A stretch of DNA of 64,000 nucleotides, from positions 1,875 to 65,874 of the forward strand of contig VWZF01002534.1 of the NCBI GenBank assembly GCA_013396755.1. Reading direction: 5' to 3'. Positions within the stretch are counted from its first letter, which is position 1. Each line of letters begins with the position of its first letter. Position numbers and translations under genes: made by a program. The notes beneath the pieces are model-generated. The model was given only the letters and a program-made list of their open reading frames with translations. It was not told the DNA's origin and did no database searches. Shown one piece after another: positions 1 through 12,693 of the stretch. The DNA comes from Sclerurus mexicanus. Its lineage: Eukaryota; Chordata; Aves; Passeriformes; Furnariidae.

Positions 1-202
1 AGAGTTGCGAATAAATCGTTAAGGGAGTCGTGCCCGGCGCTTTGTGTGCTGCGCTTGGAAATTATTAATGGAGGAGTTATTGGACTGAACGGTTTGGTTT
101 GTGTCTGGGGTTTGGGTAAATGCCCTTCCCGGGCGCGGGGCAGCTCCCGTGCACCGCAGGATTTGCCGGGTTTGGGGAGCCCATGTGGAAGCCGGTGAGG
201 GG

Positions 203-447
203 CTGTCCATCCCTGCCTGTCCCTGTCCATCCCTGCCCAGTCCATCCCCACCCATCCCAGCCCTGTCCATTCCTGCCTGTCCCTGTCCATCCCCACCCAT
301 CCCACTCCTGTCTGTCCCTGTCCATCCCTGCCTGCTCCTGGTCCATCCCTGCCTGTCCCTGTCCATCCCTGCCCAGTCCATCCCCACCCATCCCAGCCCT
401 GTCCATCCCTGCCTGTCCCTGCCCATCCATCTCTGCCCATCCCAGCC
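203..447. repeat. C-rich minisatellite with a 136-bp higher-order period
   Basis: The tract is built from degenerate variants of a roughly 20-bp unit, GTCCATCCCTGCCTGTCCCT, mixed with CAGTCCATCCCCACCCATCC variants. A longer block beginning GTCCATCCCTGCCCAG starts at about 225 and again at 361, which gives a higher-order offset of 136 bp. The plus strand is very C-rich and the minus strand G-rich. The long frames crossing it on both strands, with monotonous Cys/Pro or Gly/Asp/Met peptides, are by-products of the repeat and not genes. Arrays of this kind are common in vertebrate subtelomeric and GC-rich DNA and are often length-polymorphic. Confidence 0.93.
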
Positions 448-3400
448 GGGACAGGGGACTCAAGGTACCAGGGAATGCTGCGTGCAGCGGCAGAGGACAA
501 TGTTTGGTTTTACACGCTGTCTGGCTCCACCTCTTTTTTCTAAAATATGTTTTGGAAACCTTGTTACACAACTCATTAGCTACGCCCGGAAAAAAAAGGT
601 TGGTGCTTTGGTCTTCATATAATCCACTTCCCCAAAACACACAGGTAGGTTTTCTCTAGAACCCTCCCCCTGAGATTAGTGAAATGTCCTTTACTATACA
701 AATATTATTTAACCTCTTTTGCAAAATTCAGTTATCTACAACACTGTTCCCATGAACACACCTTCTTACATCATCCAGTTACTATATTTAGAAACACCTA
801 CAGTAAAATAATTATGTGAATAGAGCAAACAACTAGGAGGTCACAGTTAATGTCATCAAATACATCTGTTGAGCTGCCCTTGCTGAAAGAGGGGTGGACC
901 TCAGGAGAAACAAGGAACGTCACCACATCTTGGTCTTTGAGGAGTTTTGGGCACTTTCAGTCTATTTTTAAATGCCAGAACTGTGGGGTACACAGAGCCT
1001 AAGAGTTCTGGAGTCACTGGAGAGACTCTTACCAACATCTCCAGGTGTTATTTTAGGCTAAGGCAGTTTTAGGTCTTAGAGAGACATGGCTCAGCAATGC
1101 CCAGATTCACCTGAAGCAAAGATCATCATAATTCCTTGCATCTTTTTTAGGTCTTTTATTTATCTGCATAGTTTCCATGCAATACACAACAATCAAATAT
1201 ATTTTAACTGTGGGCTTTACAAGGCATAAAGGAGTCAATAAAGCAGAATTCAGACTGAAAATTATAAAACCTCGTATTTTTTTAAGGTTTCAGGTATGAA
1301 GAGAATGCAGAAATGCCAGTATCTGCTATCTCACACAGCAGGGAAAATCTGCCCCAGCCTGCAGGCTTTGCTTCCCTCTGGGTCCCAGCTGGGGGGGAGG
1401 GAGCCCATCTCAGTCTCCAAACATGAATATACACAAACAAGATAAAAATCATCACTGGAGAAGCACAAAAGACTAAAATCTTGGTTAGTGACGTTAGCAT
1501 AGGGAAATGGGAGCAGTAAATATACCCAAGCATCCACAGACAGGGCAGTCATGGCTGTGTCAATGCTGTTGTCCAGCAGTGCACACCCATCCCTTCCCAA
1601 ACACAAACCAGGGCAGGCTCTGCGAGGTTAAACCCCACCAGAAAACACTGTCCTCCTGCTGCACATCCCCTGTCCTCTGTCTCTGGGCTCAACAAAGCAT
1701 GAGAAAAGGAAAAACACACTCAGCTAATTCACAGAGCTCCCAGTTACTTACAAGAGAATTAAGAATTAGCTCCTTGTACTGCAAGTGTTGTTAGAGTGTG
1801 AAAGTGTCAAAAGCTACAGAAAACAAAAAGAGAACTCTCCCAAATTGTGAAACCTATCAGCAATTACAGACTTTTTTTTGTCTTTCTGAAATACGACAGG
1901 ACAAAAGACAGAAGGCACCACCCGTACTTTACAAACCCGCTGAACTGCCAGGAGTTTTTTCAGTGCTGTCCTGATTAGGAAGGAGCACATCGTTTGGAGA
2001 GAGAACATACCAACACATTAGCTGTTCTCACTCTTTTTTATTTGTTTAAATAACATAATGCTGCTAATGTGTCTTTAGAGTAAATTGTGTCTCTTATTGG
2101 AACTAGTTCCATTAGCTTCCATCTTGTAAAAATCCATGAACTTCAGTTTCACAAGACTCCTGCCATCAGAAGTGCAGGCAAAATCTGACCCTGAACTCAC
2201 CATAAAATCAAAACTCACTTCTGGAGAACCTACAGTCTTAGGAACAAATGATTCAAAGATGAAATAACTGTATGTATGGGCATAGTGCCTCTGTGATAAA
2301 ATCTAACGAAGTGAGGCTTGAAAACAGGGTATTAAAGGACACTGCTTTATACAGAGATCAGATGCCCATCTTACCCCCCAGTTTTCCCCCAAACCCTCCA
2401 GGTGACAAACACCCTTATTGCAAACAATTCCCATTTGTTAGTGAGTTGAAGGCACTGAGCGCTTTGGACACCTCCAGGAAAGAAGAAACAATTAATTAGC
2501 TTTCAGATGGGACAGTTGGGCAGTTCCTAATGGGCTCTCGCTGTCCACAGCGAGCATGACCTCGTAAACTTCTGGCTGTGGACCGTGGGGGTGGAGCTGT
2601 GACCAAAGCAATGTGCTCACTTGGAAGAGAAGACACAGACGACATCTCACTGGAGCATCCCTTAGCAACTGGACTGAAATGGCACTGCAGCTTCCAAGCT
2701 TCCTTGACACTGGAATAGCCCGTATTCCCATTCCTACCACAGCTAAGGAGACACAGCAGAGAGGACAAAATCTGTAGCCCAAAAAGTAAAAGCAATAGCG
2801 GTGATTTAATTGTACAAGTTCCTTTGTTTGTAGGTAATAGCCTATTTTCAGCAAGTCTTTTCCAAGGATACAGAGCTCAGTTAACCTGGGGGACACATGA
2901 AGCAAACGGTTCTTACAGCAACACCTTTATCTCTGATTTACTTTCGACTCTTTCCACTTGAAAACCTAGACTGTAAACTTTGTAACATTCCTCTCTATGA
3001 TATCAGGATGAACCGAAAGAGAGCTGGAGGCTTGTGTGTGTGAAAAGAAAAACAACACAAAAATACTCTCTGATTTAAAGCTGTCAAGGAGCGAATCAGT
3101 GAACAATAAACTCTGGGTCACTTCACCACAAACCTGAAAATGCAGCTACAGACACACATCTCAGTTATCTCCTCTCCCCAGTGCTCACACCTGGGAGACT
3201 GTTCTACTCCCAAGAGTTTGGGTCAGAGCTGCTCTTCATGTCAAGGTGAACTTGCAAGGGGAAGACAGTTTAATCTTTTTTTTACTGAGAAGCTGCATCC
3301 CTGTAACTCCCCCACAGCTGAACATATACACCCTGCTTTCTTTTAAAAAAATAACAAAAAATCTATGCATTCTTCTCCACTCCATGATTCACTTGAAATT

Positions 3401-6400
3401 TATTATTTTTATAGACCTTAGTAAGAAATGAAAATCTTATAGGGGCACCCTTCCCACTTTTCAAGAGATTTAAGGTACTGGGAAAATATAAACAGGGTGC
3501 AGAAGAAGTTCCCCATGTGCACAGCACCTTTGAGGATTCAGATCTCAAGCAGAAATAAGAAGTAGCTGTGAATTTTTGTTCAGGAGCCTACATTACCCCA
3601 TGCTTCATGTTGCTGTCCTACAAATTCACAGTGCCCTGGCTGAGCAGTCGGAACTGACCTCCCTCTTTTAAAAGCAGGGATTAAGTCCAGGACAGACTGA
3701 CTCTTTCAGTTAAAGGACACTTTTTAATACACACTGTATATTTTTGTGCAGGGATAACTCTCTGCTCTGGCTCTTCATCCTGGTATCGTAGCTGAGTATC
3801 AAACCTATCAATGTCAGCGTATTTAATGCCCAGTAAACTTAGTCTTTTAGCTAGCTATAGATAAGGATTAATTAAAGTTCTGATTGAGACTTAGATGATT
3901 GGGTTTTTTCAGCTAAGAAAGCTTCCCTAGCCTCTTGCAGTGACTCAGGTCTGCTGCTCACGTTTTCCTGGGATGGAGCCATCCTCCAGGAGCTATCGTC
4001 CTGAAAATCCTTTGGACTCCGGGAAGAACAAAACTTGGTGATAAAAAGGGAGACGGTTTCAAAGTCTCCAAATTACCCTTTGACCTGGTGAACAAGGAAC
4101 CCTTGAGTAATCTCAAACGCGTTTAAAGGAGAAACAAACAAATTAAAGCCAAACAATAATCTAAAAAGGAAAACTAAACCAGATTGGAATTGGAGCAAGA
4201 ATTCACGGTGGGTTTTTTTCATCTGTTCCCTTTGTGGGGGCCAGAACAAAAATCACTTTAAAAAGCATTCAGAGGTAAACAAGGTAGGAAATGCAGCCAT
4301 TACCAATCAAACCCTGGGAGGGCAAAGCAGGATCATCACGTGAAAGGACAAGTTTGTCTGTCATATGGGAAGGAACGAGCCCATCCGAGTGCAGTGGAAC
4401 GAGCATTGTCAGGCAGGAATTAGTGCACCGCCAGTGTATTCAATAAAGAACAAACACAACACGCTTAACTACAGATTCTCCAAAACAAGCAGAATGAAAA
4501 GGAGATACTTCCCTCTCTGGCAAAGAAGAAGAATTTTTCCATACAGAAATTCTAAACTTGAGAGGGATTTTTGTTTTGTTTTTAAATAAAAACAAGCCCA
4601 AAGTCTACTAATAGAATTAACCAAGACCTTCCTTTAAACCAAAGGAAAAAAAACACCCCCGTGCCTCCCTCCTTTCACTTCGAGGCTTTTCATCAGAAAC
4701 ATTAAAAAAGACTTTCAGGAACTCGTGGAATTATGGAAATAACATACTGAGCGTGTTTCACCTAGTAGCTTTGCTTGTTTTCTTGCAGGATTTTTTTTCT
4801 TGATAGCCCTTCTCACTCCTCATGCATTCTGCACTACAGTTTGTTAAAAAAAAAACCCTCTTATGTAACAGAAGCAGCAGCACATCCTCACTCTCCACAT
4901 AACACATATGGAATGCCGATTAAAAAAAAAAAAAGCTGGAACAAGTCTTTTCTCAGATTTAGTTTCAGTATTTGTCAACATTCGCTACAGATCTACCCCT
5001 GACTGCAAACTTTTTTCTAAAGAACTGTTCTCCTTTAATCCCTGTTGGTCTGGGTCACAAAGCCCGGGGAGGCAGGAGTAGCACAGGCTGTGTTCTCTAA
5101 ATACTGGTTAGAGTTAGTCCCTGCAAAGAAGCACGAAACTCCCAAGCCTTTCTCCTGCCTCGAGGGTCAGCAGAGGAGAGGAGGCTCCGGCTTCACCTCC
5201 CAGCACCAGCCAGTTCCCACTGGAGCAGAGTGGGAGCTAGGACTGAGCCTAGCTTAGGCTCAGCCTGACCCAGCCTGACTCCAGGTGCACGGTGAGCCAT
5301 CCCTCCATGCCAATATTATTTATTACTGACACTGCATTCTCATTTTACGGTGCATAACAGGAAAGGGAATAAGAGGATTGTTAAAATAGTTCTTGCTAAG
5401 TTGTCACACAGGTTTTAATGTGCTGTAAACATTCCTCTCCTTCTTTTACATTTTTTTTTAAATAGAGTGACGTTCAGGCTTTCATGCCCAAAATAACTTT
5501 ACATTTTGGTGCTAGCAAACCACAGTACTCTCAATACCAGGAGCTGTTATTAGAGACGATCTGCAAGGAAAACAAGACTGTGATTCTGCTCCTCTGTCTC
5601 TGCACTGCTAAAGGCCTAAAAGTGCTCCCTTTGAAAAGGGTATTTTCTCCCATCTTTTTCTCTAGATGAAAAAACGTTAAGCCTAGATCCTAAGATCACA
5701 TACTGACACAGTTACAGAATAAGGGTCTTTTTTTCCTGGAAGAATTTGTCTGTCTGGCAAACCAACAGCACCATTACTTCGTAAGTGCCTTGATGTTAAA
5801 TTAAGAGTGCCCCACACGCCCTAGGGCAGTCGCAGAATTTAGACCCTTTTACAGTGAAATAAGTCTTTCTGGTGGGGGTTTTTTTTTCATGCCTCTTGGG
5901 TTTTAGAAATGTATATAAACCAATTGATTGTCTCCAAATCTTGAGGTGCACAGTGAAATGTTTCCCTTGTTGCTCTGTCTCAGACAAAGCCAGCAAAGAC
6001 ATCCATGGCCAGGGCTCTGGGAAGCAGGCAAGGGTCAGGGTCTGAACCGAGCTCCAACCCTGGGCTGGGTCAGAACCTGTGATCCAACACTGGATTCCGC
6101 CTCTGTCACAGCAAAACCAGCAGAGGTGCAGGATTATCCCCAGCTGGGGGATGCTCAGACCTGTCTGAACGCTCACAAACTGCCGAGGGAGACGAGCTGA
6201 GCGTGGGGATCAGACAGGGGAACGGGATCCAGGAGACCTGATCTACCACAGATGGTTCAATCCAGCGCAGCCACCGATCTGTGCGTGACCTTGGACGAGC
6301 CACTTCCCCCTTCTGTGCCTCTTTGTCCAACTATCTTTTATCTGCCTCTCCCGTACAGGTTTGCTGTTTGCTCCCGACGTGTCTGCACAGCACCGAGAAC

Positions 6401-6733
6401 CAAGGGGCCCTGATCTCACTGGTGACCTTTAAGCCCTTCTGCTACACATTTCGTCATAAAATAATTATTCAAAAGGGAAGCGATTCTTTTTCCAGCAGTC
6501 TGTCTTCCTTTTCTTAACACCTCTTTAACTCTTTAACATTTTCAGCGACGTCTGATGAAAAAACATAGCCTCTGTTCAGAATCTTAATTCTGTTTTTCTT
6601 CAGTGAAAACGCTGAGAAAGCTGCTAGCATTCTGTCAAGTCCTTCTCCCGCAGGCCCTCCAGCAAAACCAGGGAAAGCTAGAACCAGCATGCTTGCTACA
6701 CTCAAAGCACCAGACAAAGATACTTTTTATTTT
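448..6733. other. AT-rich non-coding stretch, no supported gene
   Basis: I read both strands for exon-like blocks, RNA genes and repeats and found nothing I would call. Open frames are at most about 137 codons, stop-bounded at random, and none resembles a known domain. Short A or T runs occur (for example around 4848 and 4921), with scattered TAATTA-type and TTTATT motifs of the sort expected in AT-rich DNA. Parts could be conserved regulatory sequence, but that needs alignment to other genomes. Confidence 0.6.
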
Positions 6734-6770
6734 GGAAAAAAAAAGAAAAAGAAAAAGTAAGGAAAAAAGA
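6734..6770. repeat. A-rich (GAAAA)n simple repeat
   Basis: A purine-only tract of A runs broken by single G residues, with an approximate GAAAAA period. It lies just upstream of a GC-rich island. It has no coding potential. It may be the remnant tail of an old retroposon, but no body of such an element is recognisable beside it. Confidence 0.75.
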
Positions 6771-6789
6771 CAGCGTGCACACTCCTCAG

Positions 6790-7330
6790 CCTTTCTTTGT
6801 CCAGCACGAAGCACCCAAGAGGACAGAGAGCCGGTGCTGCGGTGTTTGGCGGGTCCCCTCCCGCTTTGCTTTATGCTCTGTGGTGTTCTAACCCCGAATT
6901 TGTTTTCCCACTGCTCCCTCGTCTCAGCGTGACCCCCTCGCTCGGGCACCAATCGGCCTCTTGCAGCTGTGTGCAAACAGCTCCGGCGGCCGGACCCGCT
7001 TCCCGGGCACCCCGCAGTGACACAGCCCCCCAGCCCCTCCCTGTGAGCCCCGCAGGGCTGCCCACGGCGAGCCCACCGCCCTCTGTGCCCACGGCAGGCT
7101 CTGATGGAAAGCCCCCGGGGCACCCAAGAATCCAGGGATGCTGCAAAGGGGCAGCGGATTCCGTGGCTTTGAGCAGCCACCTCGGCCGCCCCATAGAGAG
7201 GAGGAGAGAGTGGTGAGCTCAGGCACAGCCCCGGGGGGCGGCGCAGGGACTCCTGTGCCATCCCCTGTGCCCCGGGGGAGATGCCAGACCCGCAGTGCCA
7301 GGCTGAAGGCAGGGCCCTGCTGCGTGGCTG
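6790..7330. promoter_or_regulatory. GC-rich island upstream of a TATA box
   Basis: G+C content rises sharply against the flanks, and CpG dinucleotides are frequent between about 6840 and 7260. Because GC-rich sequence is poor in stop codons, several overlapping frames up to 270 codons run through it on both strands. None has a recognisable domain, so I treat them as shadows. The island ends about 15 bases before a TATA box on the plus strand, so a plus-strand promoter is plausible. No transcript evidence exists in the sequence itself. Confidence 0.4.
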
Positions 7331-7342
7331 CACTTCACACCC

Positions 7343-7353
7343 TATATATAAAA
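7343..7353 (+). promoter_or_regulatory. TATA box candidate (TATATATAAAA)
   Basis: TATATATAAAA lies directly after a GC-rich island. A start site would fall around 7373-7380, in CAGTCAGCCTG-type sequence. The match to the TATA consensus is strong. TA-rich runs also arise by chance, and another TATATATA lies at about 7411. No coding start or clear first exon follows, so this could be the promoter of a non-coding RNA or nothing. Confidence 0.3.
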
Positions 7354-8850
7354 CACACAGCAGCACAGTCAGCCTGAAAACTCCTTCTGTGAGCTGGTGG
7401 CACTGAGGGATATATATACTAACTCCATACATGTGAGAGCTAAGCAAGATTTGTCCAAGGAACTACTTCCAGAGGAAGTGCTGGGCAGCCACATTATTTG
7501 TTTTATTTAAAATGATTTCAGGCTCGATAATGTCTCTTTATCAAAACTACACATGTGCTGAGCATGCACAGTGCCGAGTGCTGTGAGGCAGACAGGAAGG
7601 GGTGGATTTAATTTATTTCTTTATTATGAATATCATGGTGTTGTAAGGAGAATCCTGGCCAACAGCGTGAAATAAAGCCTAACTTTCAGAGGATATTTTG
7701 GGGGCTGAAGTTCCTGTGCTGCCCTTTCAAATTCAGTCTTAAATTCTGTATTCCTAATCCTCTGTTCTGTCTGGACCATCTCATGAAGGGACATGTATAT
7801 TATTACAAAGCCGAGCAAGTACCTCGTAACATTGGCCATTAATATTCATTTGAAAGAAAAATGGAGTTTCAGTTTCCTGGTTTTGCTTCCCTGGAGTGAG
7901 GAAACGAGCGAGGGAGTTTATAAATTCCCAATTCTGGCAGGCAAAAGGGACATAGGCAATTGTGATACACCAAAAATAGTTCTCCATCAAAATGATAACC
8001 CCGTTTTATTTTGCAAACACGGTCTTGGCTGTAACGTTTGCTTACATTTATTTATTTGGTATCACACCCTCCATGGCGGATCAAAGACCCGTGTTGCTGG
8101 AGATGCTCTGCACCCAGCTGAATGACAGTGGCTCAAAGCAGAAACGACCAGCACAGACCATCTTCACACCTTCAGTCTAGAAATAAGAAGAATTCATTCT
8201 TCTCCACCCTAAAAGCTGGTTTGAAGGGAAGAAAAGGGGATACAAAGAACAGACTTCAGACTCTCCATGGGTCAGTGTGGGCTGCACCAGCCAGATCAGG
8301 GGGAAGGCATGAAGAGCTGATGGTGCAGGGACAGTGGCCCAATCTAAGGCACACAAGCTACGAGATCAAACTGTGCAGGAACAACTTGCAGGAATGCTCT
8401 TTTTCAGTGATCTGTACATGCTCAGTGCTGTTTAAGAGTAAAATTAAAAAGGCTAAGAAATCCCTTGCCCAAGGATGAATAAAGGATTTCCTGTCACCAG
8501 AGAGTTGAAACTGAGATTATTTCATGAAATGAAGAACACGAAGTGCTGAAGCAATGCTTACACTTCCTAGGAAAGTGGACTGCAGGATCTCACGGCCCCA
8601 AAGAGAGTCCTCAGGGAGGTGTCTTTATAGAAGCATCCATGTGAAACCCATAAACGGGAGAGAACAACCCAGGTGAGAGGTGGCAGAAGGACGTGGGTTC
8701 ACAGGCTGGATCCAAACACTCCAAACCAGTCTGCACGCAGAGAAGGTGGGACAAGACATGACAGTAATAACCTACCATGGTTTGAGACCTCCTACCCTCG
8801 CAACAATTATGTAATTGTTACAGTCTCTTAATACCTGAGTAAGAAACCTT

Positions 8851-8856
8851 TTTATT
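8851..8856 (-). terminator. Poly(A) signal AATAAA (candidate)
   Basis: AATAAA on the minus strand downstream of the terminal-exon-like segment at 8933-9040. The sequence after it has only a weak GT-rich element. AATAAA occurs by chance many times in AT-rich DNA, so this counts only together with the neighbouring splice-like signals. Confidence 0.15.
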
Positions 8857-8932
8857 GCATCAAGTTCTCATGTCTAGGCAGATATCCATCATGAATGAAT
8901 CACTACTGCCTACCTTGGAAGACCCAAGCTGA

Positions 8933-9040
8933 CTATCTGGACACATCAAGACTTAGGGAACGATCTTCTGGAGAGAGGTCTTTTGGCACATTTCTGTAGG
9001 GTAGGTTGGCTGTGAGAAACTCTGGTTCTCCCGCAGTATC
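8933..9040 (-). other. Terminal-exon-like segment with downstream poly(A) signal
   Basis: Read on the minus strand, a pyrimidine-rich run ending in AAG precedes a 35-codon open frame beginning DTAGEPEFLTANLPYRN and ending at a TAG. An AATAAA lies at 8851-8856, 77 bases past the stop. Upstream at 9206-9210 is a strong GTGAG donor, which would define a 170-bp intron. However, every frame of the sequence before that donor contains stops, so a coding join is not supported. It could be a non-coding RNA exon, a pseudogene fragment or chance. The peptide is not one I recognise. Confidence 0.15.
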
Positions 9041-10704
9041 CTTAGAGGAGCAGTGACAAAGCAGTACAGGCTTGGCAAAGGAACCTCTTAAACACAGAGA
9101 CCTAACTCTTCAAAAATACTCCCCCTCAATAAAAGACAATACAAAAGCTACCAAAAACACATAAGCAAGGGAAAAAATACACGGAAGAAAAGAAATAGGC
9201 TTGAACTCACCTCTTAGCCTGACTATGACTTTTCTAGCAGCAATGAGTCTACCTCATCCCTCTCTAGAAGGTTTTACATCTTTGTGAGGCAGCACCTCTT
9301 CCCTAAATAACTGGAACTCTTCTCCTGCCCCTTTGTTTTGGCTTCAAAGGCTCTTTTCTTTTGTTCCTTTCCAGAACTGCTAATCAGCCTCTCTGCAAAA
9401 TGGTCACTGTCTTATGGAATTCTTTTCCTCAGTTGTTCTGAATGATTCCCAGCTTTCTCACTTGTCCTCTTGGAGGTGCTCCTCTCCTTGGCAAGGACAA
9501 AGGGCATCTCCACCATGGGCCTGGATTTTAATTTAGCACAGATGTAACAGCACAGCGAAGGATTCGCTGAAGGTTAAGGTGTTCTCAAAAACTGTGTTCT
9601 CAAAACCACAGTTTGACTCATATATGCCCCCAAACAATCACACATTAGCAATTATAATGATCTTTAATTAAAAAAAAAGAAATATGTTGCTGTTCTTACA
9701 GATAAGGATCTATAGAAATACTTGTATAGGTGCCATGAAAGTTTATTTTTCAAACTACATTTCAGTGAGGGAATTTTTAACTACCTTACCTGCATTACTC
9801 GAATTCTACTCTAAAATGAACTTCTTTGAAGTTTTCTTATTAAAAAAGCTTTAAAAAGTAAGCACTTTGAATTATTTTTCTATGAACCACCTAATCTTCT
9901 TAAGCAGTAAAAAGTTGACTTCAGCTCAAGTCATTCCTCTTGGAAAAAGGCAATGAAAAAGGCAGCAGATTCACGCATCTCACCCTACATTTCTCTAAAT
10001 GTAACATCTAGTCCCTGATTGTTATAATTTTTCATGGTAAAGCTTTCTGAGTGTTTATAGCCAGCAGACTTTGGCTTTTATACTGGAAAGTCTGTTATAT
10101 AAATGTCACTTTCATTTATATTCTCAGTTATAACAAAGTCATTAATGCAGCTGATTCCTAAGAAACCTTATATTTTAGCAACTTGTCCTAGCTCTGGTAC
10201 TGCATAAACATGTCTAACACAGAGCATGAGAAAATTATACCTTGGAGAAGTCGCATGTTTTAACCCAGGGGTAGAAGCTCAATTTGCACACTCCTCTTGA
10301 TATGAACATCAGTTGGCAGTGTGACATTTGATTTCCAGAGAGCCGTGATCACTTGAATACATTTTGTAGCTGCACACACATTATTCTGTAACGTTGTGGC
10401 TTTGATCCTTAGGTCTCGCCAGACGAGAATTTGGGGTGGGATGCCACGGCACTAAAATGGCTCTTCAGAGGCTCCATCCCTGTCCAAACCGGAACCCAAA
10501 AAAACCTCCTCTCCTGGTTTTTAATCCTGCTCAAAACCAAATATTGGAAGCAGGTTAAGATCTACAAACTAACAGATCTGGCCTCTCGCCACGTGCCATA
10601 TTAAGATCGTATATTTAGCTCCTCATTCTCTAATACTCAGACATTTAACCTGTTCCCTCCAGCCCTTTCATCCACTTCCAGTAAACTTCTAACCAAGGTG
10701 GTTT

Positions 10705-12582
10705 TCACCCTTCTCTCTCTTTCTGCCATTCCTCTTTGCTGCCTTCCACACAATTAGTGCTGCTATGCCATGGCACTGGAGAGGGGACTGTTAACTTGTG
10801 CTCCCTCTGCTGCCTGCTGGGCTCTGCAGCAACACGGCAAGACATGGTGAGGAAACCCAGAGTGCTCCTTGGCCGAAGAAATGACTTACTATATCCTGAA
10901 AAGCGCCAGGTATGAAACCCCAAAACGCCAAGCAGGGAAACCGCAGGATTCTTGATGGACGACCCACGTGGCAAAGACCAAAGAGGTCCCTCAAGAGAGC
11001 AAGGGAAGACCAACAGTGGGGAGTAAAGAACACAAATGGATGGGACAGCTGAGCAACACTGCCCAGCTTTGCTTCCTGGCCATTCCTCATGGGAAGTGGG
11101 CCAGCCAGTTTCCCAAGGTCAGCTGCAATGAGCCTGGTACATGGTCCTTGACACGCCACCCAAGCTGCGGTTGCTGGGAAGGAGCTGCGGAGCTCCCTGT
11201 GCAGCAAGGTTAGTCTCCAGCTGAGCGCAGACACTTCAGCAGAAACTCCTCCTCACTTCGGTTGAGGAGGCTATTTTCGGGGCTCAGAGTATGGAGAAGG
11301 GCTGCGGACAGCTCATTAGCTAAACAATTCTCTTGAATCCTTAACGACGTGGAGTACTTTGCCCCTCTCAGTGCCTGCAGTCCGGGTGCTCGATCTGTCC
11401 TTCCCACGGGTGATTCAGCAGCAAAGAATATTTACTGTTATTTAACAACGCAGTGGTCCACAGACATGACTTAGGACTCAACAGAGAATACACTGGGTGC
11501 AGACCTTTAAAAAAAATTACCAACAGATTATGTCTTGCATTTTAAAAAAAAAGGAAATATTTTATTTATTTGAAGAGATGATCAGAAGAGAATAAAATGG
11601 ATGAAGTGGAAGATACCTTAGTGCTGTTTTCAGAAGGGACAATCTCGGTTGATTCCTCTAAAAAATACTTAACTAATATTTAGGATATTATGGATGAAGT
11701 GAAAGGTTCACACTGGATTCTGACTGAAATGTCTGGAAAATAAGCCTTCAAGTCTTTGTTTATGTTGGCAAGTAACTTGGCTGGGTATAAAAGCCAAAGG
11801 TATGATTGACTACCTCACATATTTTACAACTGTTACACTGAATAGGTATGTTAGAATTTACATCCTCACAGTAGGATCCTTAAATAGACTTTCTTAAGGT
11901 GCTTAAAGCAAACATGCTCTAGGACATACTTCCTGTTTCGTTACTGTATTTAACTATACTTCAAAAAAAAAAGTTCGTTTTTCTTTCAACGAAGATCCAC
12001 AAATTTTAAGGGTATGGAGATCACAGGTATGGAGATTTCCAGGTGATCAAAGCAATGTCCCACCACTGCTCCCCATCCCCATTTCTTTCCAGCCTCATTG
12101 CCAGAGGGTTGCACACCCAGTCACACACCTCCTTCATCCTCCACAGGGGCTTTGCAACAGCTCCACAACTTTCTTATTGTTTCTCACTGAGAACATCGAT
12201 GTTCCTCCTCCTCCTCCCCACAAACCACTCAGCAGAATTTGTCGTTTACAGACGGGAAACAGAGCCTGTTTCCACAGCGAAGGAAAAACAGGGATACAGT
12301 CTTACAAACCCTGGGCAGAGAGAGGAATCTCCCCCAGCACTTCTTTGAGGAGGGGAGGCTCTGGTGCTGCAGAACAGGAGAGGTTGGTGGCATCCTGCAG
12401 CAGCCCAGTTCTGCAACAGCTGAAGAATTAATTGTGTTTTCATCAGAAGTCACTCACGGCTTCTGCTTTAGCTTGATACACTCCAAGGTACTCACAGTTC
12501 TGGGAACTAAATTCAGCTTATTAAACAAACCCTTCTGCATGTTTTGGGTTTTTTTCTGGGATGTGTGATACAACTTCTTCAG
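10705..12582. other. Non-coding stretch, nothing recognised
   Basis: Overlapping short frames on both strands between 10.7 and 11.4 kb reflect slightly higher GC content. The rest is AT-rich. I see no domain, no splice chain and no repeat family. Confidence 0.55.
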
Positions 12583-12693
12583 ACACAGTTTTGGGAAGGA
12601 ACCAGATAAAAGCTGATACTCAGGATGTCTGGGGAATAGATTCCAAGAGCACAAGACCAGATTTCCAAAGGGACTTTGTATCTAAAGATGCAG
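12583..12693 (+). other. Isolated internal-exon candidate
   Basis: A T-rich run ending in CTTCTTCAG precedes 111 bases that end in GCAG followed by GTAGGT, a good donor. One frame is open throughout: 36 codons beginning TVLGRNQIKADTQDVWGIDS, entering in phase 2 and leaving in phase 1. The other two frames have early stops. No partner exon with matching phase was found nearby on the plus strand and the peptide is not recognised. A single splice-bounded open segment of this size is expected by chance in 64 kb. Confidence 0.15.

Larger units (their letters stand above)
8479..10704. other. 2.2-kb tract almost free of open frames
   Basis: No frame of about 60 codons or more starts in this stretch on either strand, unlike the rest of the window. 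On the minus strand it contains a splice-like acceptor, a short frame ending in a stop and an AATAAA, annotated separately. The remainder (about 9.6-10.7 kb) is AT-rich with no repeat family I recognise. It may be a decayed element or transcript-derived sequence. Confidence 0.5.

Noticed and set aside
19..659. Four overlapping frames of 135-187 codons with repetitive peptides
   Set aside because: They are translations of the minisatellite at 203-447 in different frames; no domain and no independent support.
6635..7447. 270-codon minus-strand frame through the 7-kb GC island
   Set aside because: Composition-driven: several other frames are open over the same bases and the peptide shows no domain.
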